This document shows, in pieces, positions 44,739 through 55,095 of a DNA stretch of 64,000 bases. The notes under the pieces were generated by a model that saw nothing but the letters and a program-made list of their open reading frames with translations, searched no databases and had not been told where the DNA came from. Every line of letters starts with the position of its first letter. The stretch's first letter is position 1. The position numbers and the translations under genes were made by a program. The stretch comes from Prinsepia uniflora (taxonomy: Eukaryota > Streptophyta > Magnoliopsida > Rosales > Rosaceae): positions 11,814,501 through 11,878,500 of the forward strand of contig CM064873.1 of assembly GCA_032719365.1 (NCBI GenBank), in the 5' to 3' direction.

Positions 44739-46862
44739 ATGGCTGACGTTCCTCCCGGCAATGGAGATTTCCCGTCGGTCCCTTCCCATGGCGGCCAGTA
44801 CATTCAGTACAACATCTTTGGCAACCTCTTCGAGATCACGAACAAGTACCGGCCTCCAATCATGCCGATCGGTCGTGGCGCGTACGGCATCGTTTGGTAC
44901 GTCCGTTTTCTCAGGATCAATTTCTCTCCTTTTCTTTTTATGTGTTTTAGTTTTTGATTGTTGGAGTGTTGTTTGGGATTTTTCAGCTCGGTGTTTAATT
45001 CGGAGTTGAATGAGATGGTGGCGATGAAGAAGATCGCCAACGCCTTTGACAATCACATGGACGCCAAGCGCACGCTCCGTGAGATTAAGCTGCTTCGCTA
45101 TTTGGATCACGAAAACGTGAGATTATGTGCTTATTTTGCAAGTCAACTGTTTCAATTTAGCTATAGTTGCTTAATCTATGAAAAAATTGACTTCTTTAGA
45201 TTCTTGCTCTTTTTAGTATTTATAGCCCAGGTCTCAAAAGAGAGAGGGAATTACTATATTTAGTTAGTTTACTGTTATATATGGGAAGTTTTTTACTGTT
45301 TAGATATGGTAGGCTTTGCTAAAAGTAGAATTTGATGATTGTCAAACAGGTCATTGCTATCAGGGATGTGGTTCCTCCACCTCTCAGGAGAGAATTTTCG
45401 GATGTATACATTGCCACTGAACTCATGGATACTGACCTTCACCAAATTATTCGCTCGAATCAAGGCTTATCGGAGGAGCATTGTCAGGTACTTAATAAGT
45501 CTTGCTATTGAATTTCTTCAACCAACCCTCCATTGGTATGTATTGTGTTAGTAAATGGTTTTTGTTATTTGGGACTGATTTATGTATGTTGGAGTATTTT
45601 GCAGTACTTCTTGTATCAGATTCTTCGAGGACTGAAGTATATACATTCGGCGAATGTTATTCACCGGGACTTGAAGCCCAGCAACCTGTTGCTGAATGCC
45701 AATTGTGATCTTAAGATATGTGATTTTGGCCTTGCTCGTCCCACTGCAGAGAATGAGTTATTGACAGAGTATGTTGTCACCAGATGGTACAGGGCACCTG
45801 AGCTTCTGTTGAACTCTTCAGATTACACAGCTTCAATAGATGTATGGTCTGTTGGTTGCATCTTTATGGAGCTTATGAATAGGAAGCCTTTGTTTCCCGG
45901 AAAAGATCACGTGCATCAGATGCGCCTATTGACGGAGGTAACATGAATTGTAGACAAGTAGTAACAAAATTTGAATTTGGCATGACCTGGCTTTGACTGT
46001 GTTATTTAAGAATCGCACTTTAGAAGAAGGATTGTTACTGAAAATGCTAATTGTTCATTTAAGTGGCTCCTGCACCTGCATTAAGTTCATAACATTATAA
46101 CTCATGATGTTTCAATTCTGGGGATGATTCCTTCTGGTTCATACTTTTTTAACTTAAAATACTGATTACTTTGCAACCTTTTCTAAGTATTTATAGATGC
46201 CCTCCTCAAGGAATGCTTCGTTTTAGTTGTCTGTTCTTGACTTTACATAGTAGTTATCGTTCTGCTAGTTTGCTTTCCTCCACGTTTATACTGGACGAAA
46301 TTATTTAGCTACTCTTATAGAGCAATATCTGCTGGATGAAATTACTAATAATGGTTTTAATCTCTATTTAGCTTCTTGGGACACCAACTGAGTCTGACCT
46401 TGGGTTTGTTCGGAATGAAGAGGCTAGAAGATATATACGGCAGCTCGCCCCACATCCTCGTCAGCCATTGGGGAGGCTTTTTCCACATGTTAATCCACAA
46501 GCCATTGATCTCGTTGATAGAATGTTGACGTTTGATCCTACTAGAAGGATAACTGGTAATTTTTTCCATGCCAACTTGTTTTGTTTTTCGTTGGTTAATA
46601 TGTATAGAATGTTGCCACATTCACGTCTAGTTATGGGTTAAGCCTGAAACGTACCTCAACTTGTTCTAATTGTATAACTTGTGCTTCTGCAGTTGAAGAG
46701 GCATTGGCTCATCCTTATCTGGAAAGGCTACATGACGTAGCTGATGAACCAATCTGCAGTGAGCCATTCTCCTTTGATTTCGAGCAGCAACCCCTGGGAG
46801 AAGAGCAAATGAAAGACATGATTTACAGAGAGGCTATAGCACTCAATCCAGAGTATGCTTGA
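44739..46862 (+). CDS. MPK3: Mitogen-activated protein kinase 3 (six exons, 370 aa)
   Basis: Exons 44739-44896, 44987-45116, 45350-45487, 45605-45937, 46372-46555 and 46693-46862. All introns have GT-AG ends and the joined frame is open to a TGA, 1113 bp. This is a cytosolic/nuclear Ser/Thr kinase, the last step of the stress and immune MAPK cascade, phosphorylated by MKK4/5-type kinases in known plants. Visible features: glycine loop GRGAYG at 45-50, ATP lysine K67, HRD with D164, DFG at 182-184, and activation loop T196-E197-Y198 in TEYVVTRWYRAPE. The C-terminal LHD...DEP segment resembles the common docking region. It groups with MPK3 rather than MPK6 by the short N-terminus, VAMKKIANAFDNHMDAKRT, DVVPPPLRR and MNRKPLFPGKDHVHQM. 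The length equals Arabidopsis MPK3. The loop reads ENELLTEY where relatives usually have NDFMTEY, a conservative difference. The gene looks intact. Confidence 0.96.
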
Positions 46863-47118
46863 TATGAAAAGCATTAGTACTTTGTTTCTATACAAGTAGA
46901 AAAGTTTGCACTGCTCTTTGATCAAAATGGTTATAATGGCCAAAATATTCCAATCATCAGTGAGCGCTGTGTTAAACAATTTAGTAGGCTACTGATTAAG
47001 TAGCCTCATCGTCCTATGAGATCAACATCATTACTCAGGTGTGTTTGCTTGATTTTCCAGAATGAACTGCCCATCGATTTTACTAGACCTCTATATTATT
47101 TTTGAGGTCAATTCCTCT

Positions 47119-47155
<37 letters not shown>

Positions 47156-47734
47156 CTGTTGGTTGAACTTGTATTCTATTTATCTTGTTTGTATCTTGAT
47201 TTTTTGTTTTTGTTTTATTTTTGCTGTACCAAACTTGGACCATGTATAGCAAGATTGTATTGACGAACCTAACAATGATTCAATAAATATCTTTATTTAT
47301 TCCTTGTGAGGCCAATTTGTGAAGCTTGTGTTTCTACTTTTTTGTCTGCCATTTGTTTGATGGACCAATTTATGGCTGTGACATTGTTGTATTGATCAGT
47401 TATACTTCCAAGTTTCCAACCACCCATGCGAGTTTACTATTTAGGTATTCTTTTGGTTCATCAATGAACAAACCCTTCTTTCATACGTTAGGACTCCAGG
47501 GATTCTCTTTGTATGATGTTCATTCTTTATTAAATGAGTAAAGTGTAATTTGCCTTCATTAAATTAACGTCACATTATGTAATGACAGTGTATTGTTTTC
47601 AAGTCGATTCATTTTTTTATTGACGAGTTTATCATTACCATTTTGACAACCTATCATTTGATAAAGAATGGACGTCTTGTTCATATTTTTACTGTAGTTT
47701 GGTATTGCATTGGTAATTAGCCATGTTAATTGGT
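46863..47734. other. MPK3 3' flank
   Basis: Contains a T-run of about 35 bases (47122-47156) and AATAAA-like polyadenylation sequence (CAATAAATATC near 47281). No further gene; the open frame at 47326-47541 has no recognisable domain. Confidence 0.55.
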
Positions 47735-47940
47735 TCTAAAAAAACCGACCGAATTACCGAACCAAATCGCACCGAACCGAAAAATTACCAAACCGAAAAA
47801 AACCGTAACCAAAGTAGAAAATCGAACCAAACCGACTGAATCTGGTTCGATTTCGGTTTTAGGTTGCTGAAAATCGAACCGAACCGAACCGAATTAAGTA
47901 TAATAACCGAATCGAACCAAACCGAACCGAATTACTAACC
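47735..47940. repeat. ACCGAA-rich dispersed repeat, left copy
   Basis: Dense degenerate copies of AACCGAACCGAA and the complement TTCGGTTT, flanked by TGTTAATTGGTT. The same kind of unit occurs at 58480-58700, where TGTTAATCGGTT appears in inverted orientation at the outer edge. The short shared outer motif suggests a palindromic or MITE-like repeat, but I cannot define its ends. Confidence 0.65.
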
Positions 47941-48145
47941 CTAATCTAATGAAACTACGTCGTTTTATGGTGGCCACTAACCCTAATATATATCTAGTTT
48001 TTGTCTTCCGCTGTTCCGTAACTCTCATCTTCATTTCCCATAATTTTCTCTCTGCATCTCTTTCGCCGCTCGAAACCAAAAGTCTAAGATCACCAAGCGC
48101 TCTCTCACTTTTGGATCAGAAACTGGTGAGTTCAGAGGTAGCAAT

Positions 48146-48243
48146 ATGCTACCACCGTGTGTGTCTGTCATCGATATCTTAGAAGCTCAGATGCCATCAC
48201 TCTCTAATTCAGAGCTCAAAGAAAAGACGCAGCTTTACCCTGT
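48146..48243 (+). pseudogene. Unassigned coding-like fragment
   Basis: An open stretch with ILEAQMPSLSNSELKEKT, preceded by CT-rich leader-like sequence and followed by a possible GTGAGC donor. The string LEAQMxxLSxxELxxKT is reminiscent of the start of the SecA N-terminal region, but the match is too short to assign. It lies in the gene-fragment mosaic. Confidence 0.3.
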
Positions 48244-50294
48244 GAGCACTTGCTTTCCTTCAAATTTTGTTGTTGTCTTGTTCTCATATTCTCTTCAATT
48301 TCACATTATCTTCTCATATTTTGTTCTAATTTTTAGAATCGAAACCTGCAGTATAGTCCTTGGTTAGGGTTTATCAAGTCACTACTCCCTTATCTCTTTT
48401 TCTCTCACCTTCGCCCTTGTCCTCGCCATCTTCTTGCTTGTACAAAAGGTAGGGGCTTTTATTTCTTTTTAGGTGTGCGAAAAGTGTTTGTGACAGGACC
48501 CACCCCCAATCCCCCAGGATTAAGGGCTAAATCCTGCTCCCGTCTAACTTACGCGTAACACGAAGGCTAACCCGACGTCTAACCTCTATGTGACACGTAA
48601 GTCGGACAAGGGATTCTCGATCCGACTATCCTAAAAGTGTCCGGACTTCCCAGAGTGTGCCGAATCTACTGTGGATCACGGTATGATGTCTCCGTTTCTC
48701 TCGACCAACAGCCCGTACCGCAACAACCTGGATGGTATCGAAAACACGAAGTGACTGTGAGTGGACAAAAGTATAAGTTTAAAAACAGTTCATAAAACAA
48801 GTACATTTAAACCCTCCATGTAAAAACAATGCATGCATATCAAGCCAAGTTATAAAACCATTCTCTACTCAAGTTATTTAAACCATGTAAGAAAAACCGA
48901 ATACATTGTTCTTTGCTCAAATCCTGGGCCTCAGCCCAAAACCATCAAAAATCATGTCATTCGGGCATAGCCCAAAACATCGGAAAACCATGATCGAAAA
49001 CCATCATCATCAAATCTCAGTGAAAACCAAACATGTTTGAAACCATATTTCCATCCTTCGAACCGGCTGGATCTATCCGAGTCTTTAAACTCAATCCAGG
49101 CCTCAATATAATCTAAGTCTTTAAACTCTCGAGTCTTTAAACTCAATAGGCCAACGGGGGAAATATCAATATCCGAGTCTTTAAACTCAATCCGGGTCTT
49201 TAAACCCAATCCGGGCCCGCCCCCTTCATGTCATATCTGGGTCTTTAAACCCAATAACCAGATCCAGAAAATCCAATCCAAAACCATTTTCCATTTCCGA
49301 GTCCGAATCCGCAATCTCATCAGGATCCCAAATCCAAACCCATAACTCATATCCATATCCATTTCCAAATCCGAGTTCGAAACCATCATTCCGTAAGCCG
49401 GCATCCGGAATAACTATTCCGAACCCAAACTCGGAAATCCACTTTCAAGTTTCCAAAATCGAATCCAAAATCGTCATTTTGAAATCCGATTCAAAACCCA
49501 AAATCATGTCCTTTAAAAACCACTTCTCTAAACTGGGCTTCAAGCCCAAATTTTACTTTACAAAATCCATATGAAACCATTGAAATCAAATCATATTTCA
49601 AATCTCAAAACCAAATCATGAAAACCCGGTTCAAATCACAACATCCATCATATTCTCATAAAACGTATAATTCCATAAATACCTCGAAAAACGTGCAAAA
49701 TTGTTAACCATCAAGATCATAAATCAACTCATAAAATCATGTATAAAAACATATAAAAACATATATGCATGCATCAAGAGTTAGAAAGCAAAGTCCACTC
49801 ACAGACTGTTTGCGTCGTCGCCTCGATACGCGTGTAATTACGCTTCCCGGGCTAATCCACTACCACTGACTTTCCCGAACCTGTCCAAATCCCAATAGAA
49901 GGTTACTAACTACTTCACAATGATTATACTTAAGCCCCGTAATTTTCCCGAATTTTTAATTATTTTTAACCAAGGCCTAAAACATTCGGACATCCCAAAA
50001 ACTATCGAGACGATGTCCGATCGACTCGAAACCAATCCCAAAATGTTCGTTACATTGAATACTTTAAAAGTCATGTTGGAAGTTTCCCTAAAAGGGGCCC
50101 CACGCGCCCTCACTCGCCGCCCAAAGGGGTTGCGCGTGGGAGCCACGCGCCCAATCATTGTTCATCATCTTCAACCCGCAGTCGATCGGTTCAAACCGAT
50201 CCAGCAGTCCGGCCGGTTCAACTGAACCGGCGTGGGCGGTTCGTCGTTATTTTTCATCCAATTCAACTCCAATTCCTCCCATTTTTAGTCCTAT

Positions 50295-52427
50295 TGATAG
50301 GTCATCAAATAAGCATTATTTTATATTATTTTATACCCTTTATACTTAGCTTTTAATATTAAAATAATAAATAATTAAATAAAATAATTTATTTTGTGTT
50401 ATTTTTGTTTAAATAAATAAAGTTTGTAATTTGGAGTATTTTGGCGAAAGAATCGTCTCGATCGGAATTATAACGAATAAATTATCGACGAAATTCGGTG
50501 GAGTAATTAATTTAGTTATTAATTAAATTAATTAATTTATTTTTCTGTGCAGCCCAAACCCAATTGTTAAAAACCAGCCCAGCGAAGCCCAAATCCGATG
50601 CAGCCCGGCCCATATTTCGGCCTGAAGGCCAGCCCACAACGCCGCAAGCCCAGGCCCAAGCGGCCCAGCCTTCTTCAGCCTTGCCCAGCGAGTTCGGCGC
50701 GCGCCTACCGATTCGCTGCTCTTCTCCTCAGCGCGCGGCCGCCGAATCCACAGACCGTTTTTCAGCAGCTACCAGCCGAACCCCCTATCTTCTTTTCCAG
50801 CAAAGGCTGCAGCCATTCCTTCCACTTTCCAACCCAATTTTACAACTTTACAACTAAAACCACCACCCAATCTCATCATTTCACTTTTTAATATTTTTAT
50901 TGTAACTTTGATTTGTTTTTATTTATTTTTTTTAGAGTGTAATTAGTTTTTTCCCCCTATAAATAGGGGTTCAATTCTTGTATTTTGGGGAGTCCCCAAT
51001 TAGTTTCATTCTTCCATTTTCTTTCATTTTTCTTAGTTCTAGTTCTTAGTTAGTTCTTTTGTTTCTCTCTTTTGAGAGACATTTTTGGGGACCATTTTAA
51101 CTTCTTGTAGATTTTCTTATTAATTAGCTTTCTTTTAATTCTTGTTCTTAATTTATGTTATTTTTATTTTTCTTAATTTCATTTCTTCTTTACTTTGTTC
51201 TTGTGATATTTCTTTGAGATCTCTTAAACACATTTTTATGCTTTCCTTAAGAAATACCTAGGCCAAGTAATTCTAAGGCAATTCAAGAGTTTTAAGACCG
51301 AATTCCTCGTATTTCTTCTACCATCTTCACAAGTTTCCTGCCGCTGTTCGGTGATTCTTGTGAAAATCCATACTTCTCTACTTAAATTCTTGTTATTGTT
51401 ATTGGTTTTACTTATAATTCAATATATGTGTTGGTATTTTCTTTCTAACATTTGTAAGTAAGAATGCAATCTCCATGTGTTTTACTTTTTGAGTTTCTTT
51501 TACTTCATATGTTTTAGTGCTTAAACTTCAATTCGAAGCTAAATGTTGATCCGCTGTTCGGGGCATTTAGAATAGAGTTGAAGAGATTTAATGTTTGATC
51601 GCTGTTCGGCGCATTAAATCACTTACTTAAGGTGGATCATATTGTAAGTAATAATCCGCTGTTCGGTGCATTTATAATATGATAAATGTATGCATGTATT
51701 TGAGATGATTAAGGTATGATTTCGTGATTGGTTTAATATGAGCATGATGTTAGAGTGTTGGTAAAAATATGTGTTTGAAGAAAGTTCACTAGTACAAAGG
51801 TTAAAATAGAAGTAAAATTAAGTATTTAATTATTTTTACTTGTTTTCTTTATTTTATATTTGCAACTCTTTTCAAAACCCCCCTTTTCAATTCTTTATTC
51901 TTTATTCTTTTATTCTTTTATTCTTTTTTATTCTTTATTCTTTTATTGTTTTATTCTTCTATCCTTTTCATTCTTTATTCTTTTATTCTTTTATTCTTTT
52001 TTATTCTTTATTCTTTTATTGTTTTATTCTTCTATCCTTTTTATTCTTTATTCTTTTATTCTTTTATTCTTTTATTCTTCTTTTATACTTTTAGTTTATT
52101 ATTCTTTGATTCTTTCATCTCTTTATTCTTTTATTCTTTAATACTTTTAGTTTATTATTCTTTGATTAATTAATTCTTTAATTCTTTAATTCTTTAATTC
52201 ATTAATTCTTTAATTTGTTAATTCTTTAATTATTTAATTCATTAATTTATTCATTATTCATTTATTCATTACTTTTATTCATCTCCCACTAACACATTAT
52301 TAATGTTCCCTAATTTCCCCGGTTAAGAACGATCCCTATTTACCAATACTACATCTACACAAAAGGGTTTAAATTGCACAATACTCAAATTACGTATTTA
52401 ATTTAATGCGTAGTTTGGGCATAGTCA
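50295..52427 (+). mobile_element. Athila-type solo LTR, TSD CCTAT
   Basis: 2133 bp from TGATAGGTCA to GGGCATAGTCA with perfect CCTAT duplications at 50290-50294 and 52428-52432. It is clearly related to the LTRs at 29173 and 39722 but diverged and 264 bp longer. It keeps the TATAAATA box (50959-50966), the four-hairpin cluster (51326-51683) and the TTTATTC tract (51890-52270). The long open frames at 51840-52173 come from that tract. Confidence 0.95.
51326..51683 (+). promoter_or_regulatory. Conserved four-hairpin cluster in the solo LTR
   Basis: Motif copies at 51341-51351, 51551-51561, 51599-51609 (first base changed) and 51656-51666. The arms are TTCACAAG/CTTGTGAA, CTAAATG/CATTTAG, GATTTAATG/CATTAAATC and ATCATATTGTAA/TTATAATATGAT. 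Two arm positions that are G.T in the young element are C-G here, and one is the reverse, so pairing is kept while sequence changes. Confidence 0.7.
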
Positions 52428-53106
52428 CCTATATCTTCCTTATGTGATTTACTATTGATCTATAACCTTATAGCAAGAAATTAGGGCCTGAAATATACCT
52501 GCCCGATCAACCTGCAACCACCAAACTTCCTCCATCGTGGTTCCATGGTTCTAGCCGCCATTCTTCTCTGTTTTCGATCCTAAGTCTTTCCTGGAACTGC
52601 TAGAAACAACTTTCAATCGACAAACACGATTAATATTCTATAGAGGACAATTTACCATACTCGAATTCAAATTGAGCTCTACTGATTTCCGACCTTACCG
52701 TCTACCTCAGGCCTCAAAAGGGTGCTTCTTCGACTCACAAAGCTTCTGTCAACACAACCCACCTACAAAAACGATTAATGATGGCTAGAATCACTGGTAC
52801 GATTCCAGCTCCCAAATAAGCTTTCACGGTTCAGTCCACCAGTCCAATGGCCACCCTACATGGCTGCTCCTCACGGTGTCACCACCGCAATCCTTAATGT
52901 CTAACCTTCCATTTTTGTTCACACGGCACATCCGTTTGAGGACAGTTGAAGGGGTTTGAATTGTCACAACCTCGTTGTCCCCTGTTTTTCCTTCCTACGA
53001 TCGTGCACCTTAAATTAAACCCGCGTGACAAATGTGAGGCGGTGAGGGAAGAGGCTTCCACAACCTTCCAGTGAGGGACATGTGTCCCAATCTGGGTGGG
53101 CGCCAA

Positions 53107-53463
53107 TGTCACGACCCGGCCCATCTAACACAATATTGTCCGCTTTGGGCCTAGCCCTCACGGTTTTGTTTTCGGGAGCTCACGTGCAACTTCCCAGTAG
53201 GTCACCCATCATGGGATTGCACCAGCCTCAACTCGCTTAACTTTGGGGTTCCAATCCCCCCCAAAGCCACTGAGCTCCCAAAAGGCCTTGTGTTAGATAG
53301 ATACGTGCCCACACATATAAGGTACTTCACCTTTCCCTCCCCGAACGATGTGAGATCGTTCACCGATCTTACATTTCCAAGCTCACGGGTTTTGCTCACC
53401 GATCTTGCTTCTCAAGCTCACGGGTCTTGCTCACCGTTCTTGCTTCCAAGACCGGGTCTTACA
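53107..53463 (-). mobile_element. Cassandra (TRIM) solo LTR with 5S-rRNA-like sequence, TSD GCCAA
   Basis: 357 bp with ends TGTCACGACC and GGGTCTTACA and perfect GCCAA duplications at 53102-53106 and 53464-53468. On the minus strand it contains AAAGTTAAGCGAG and, 16 bases on, a GATGGGTGACCT...TGGGAAG stretch, matching the RNA polymerase III promoter half of plant 5S rRNA, the hallmark of Cassandra elements. It is a solo LTR, not a 5S gene. Confidence 0.9.
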
Positions 53464-54213
53464 GCCAATCCTGAGGTGGCCAAGTGTCCCATGGTCATTG
53501 GGCACAAAACCCAATGCAGGAAATGACCATTTTACCCTTAATTGCACAAATTATCATTTTGCCCTTCGTGTTTCCTGACCCGTAACTTTGTCGTCCGACG
53601 TCCGATAACGGAGTGCCGCCTGTCGTTGAACTCAGGGCATCAAGACCTTACTAACGGTCCTCGAAGTTCGTGAAAATTCCTTGTCGTTTGAAAAGTCAAC
53701 AATTTGCCCCTTTATATCCAAATTACCGAATTGCCCTTGAACTTCCAAACGTCATAACTATTTCCTCGAATGTCAGAATCGGACGTGCCACCTGTCTATG
53801 AACTCGTGACGTCCCGAATTACGTCACGGTCATCAGTCAAAGTCCATTTGTCCGCTCGAATGAAAAGTCAACATTTTTGCCCATTCCAAGGGCAAAACCG
53901 TCATTTTGCACCGTCCGGCCGAATTCGTCCGACTAATCATTGATTAACTTCACTAATCCATCATTAACCACTATTATAATCCTGATTTCCGGGACGGGTC
54001 GTTACAGTTCGGTTGCTAAGAAAATTGATGGGGTTTATGTTTAATCTATTTTTTTGGCAGTCTTTGTTGAATGGATCCGGAGAACAAGCAGATGGTGACT
54101 TAGAATCTCATTTCCATGATTTTATCCAAAGATAGAGGTTTCATGAGTGTATGATCATTACCATGGGAAGAGTCTACTCGCAGTCTTTTTCTATAGCCTC
54201 TGTCTATCATTTT

Positions 54214-55079
54214 AGGACTCGCGAAGAGCTGGATTGATACTTGGAGGCATCACAAATTAGGCACCTGGAAATTGAAAGGGTCACTAATGTTGTTGGAACG
54301 TATGCCCTCGTATTTCTTTTGTTTGTTTCTTTAAAGCTTGGTTCTTTCCTTTGCATTTGCCCTATATCAGTGTTAACTTCGTATCAATGTTCTGGTGAAT
54401 TCATTCTCTTGTAATTGCTAAATAGTTATTTCTATCTGTCGTGCAGATACAATGATTTAAGGCTTAGGATATTCTCCAAGTATCCTGCTTTATTTCCCGA
54501 AGAGGTATTAAACTTCTCTGCATACCTTAATCAATGATTAGCTTTCGATCAACTTCTCCGCATACCTTAAGTTTACTCATCTGTGTATATCTTATATATC
54601 GATGTGAGCATTCTACGCTTCAATGCATGTAATATGTATGTTTTGCTACTATTGAATTATAACCACATGCCTTTTTTGATTTTTGCTCTATGTGTGATTG
54701 TTTGATTGTGCTCCTTGCGTTATTTATAGGTATTCAACATAAAAACCTTCAAATGGTCATTTGGCATTCTTTTCTCACGGTTGGTAAGTGATCTACTTGG
54801 TTGATGTTGACAATGATAGTAAATTAGAACTAGCTTTATGATTTCATCATTGATATCACAACTGGAAAGGAAGGAATTCACCGAAAACCTTCTGGTTACC
54901 GCTTTTCCTGGAAGTTAAATACCATCAAGATCCCTAATGATGCTTTTCATCAATTGATGTGGGTTTTTATTTCATATAGGAAGAAATCTAATGGAGAGTT
55001 ATTGCTATCCTATGGGTTTGTCCCAAGGGAGGGCACCAACCCTAAAGATTATGTTGAGTTACCACTTTCTGGTTTCTAG
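54214..55079 (+). pseudogene. SET-domain (Rubisco-methyltransferase-like) gene fragment
   Basis: Introns are retained. Piece 54214-54299 encodes YLEASQIRHLEIERVTNVVGT after an in-frame TGA; 54448-54504 encodes NDLRLRIFSKYPALFPEE; 54730-54783 encodes VFNIKTFKWSFGILFSRL. A later piece at about 54978-55079 encodes KKSNGELLLSYGFVPREGTN and ends at TAG. Splice signals at the first junctions fit. The order matches plant SET-domain methyltransferases of the Rubisco LSMT/SETD3-like family, but the exons for the catalytic centre and substrate-binding domain are missing. With the stop and gaps it cannot make an enzyme. It looks like a genomic fragment, not a retrocopy. Confidence 0.75.
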
Positions 55080-55095
55080 TAGGCGTTGATTTGCT

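Larger units (their letters stand above)
48491..54006 (-). mobile_element. Tekay-like solo LTR interrupted by two other solo LTRs
   Basis: In plus coordinates it starts TGACAGGACCCACCCC and ends GGGACGGGTCGTTACA. Flanks GTTTG (48486-48490) and GTTCG (54007-54011) match at four of five bases. Removing the Athila-type solo LTR and the Cassandra solo LTR with their duplications leaves about 3.02 kb, one family LTR. It closely resembles the LTR at 18005. Confidence 0.87.

Noticed and set aside
51840..52173. Long phenylalanine/leucine/serine-rich open frames
   Set aside because: They come from the TTTATTC low-complexity tract of the solo LTR.
53107..53463. Possible 5S rRNA gene on the minus strand
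   Set aside because: Only the promoter half resembles 5S, and the piece has LTR ends and a target duplication, so it is Cassandra.
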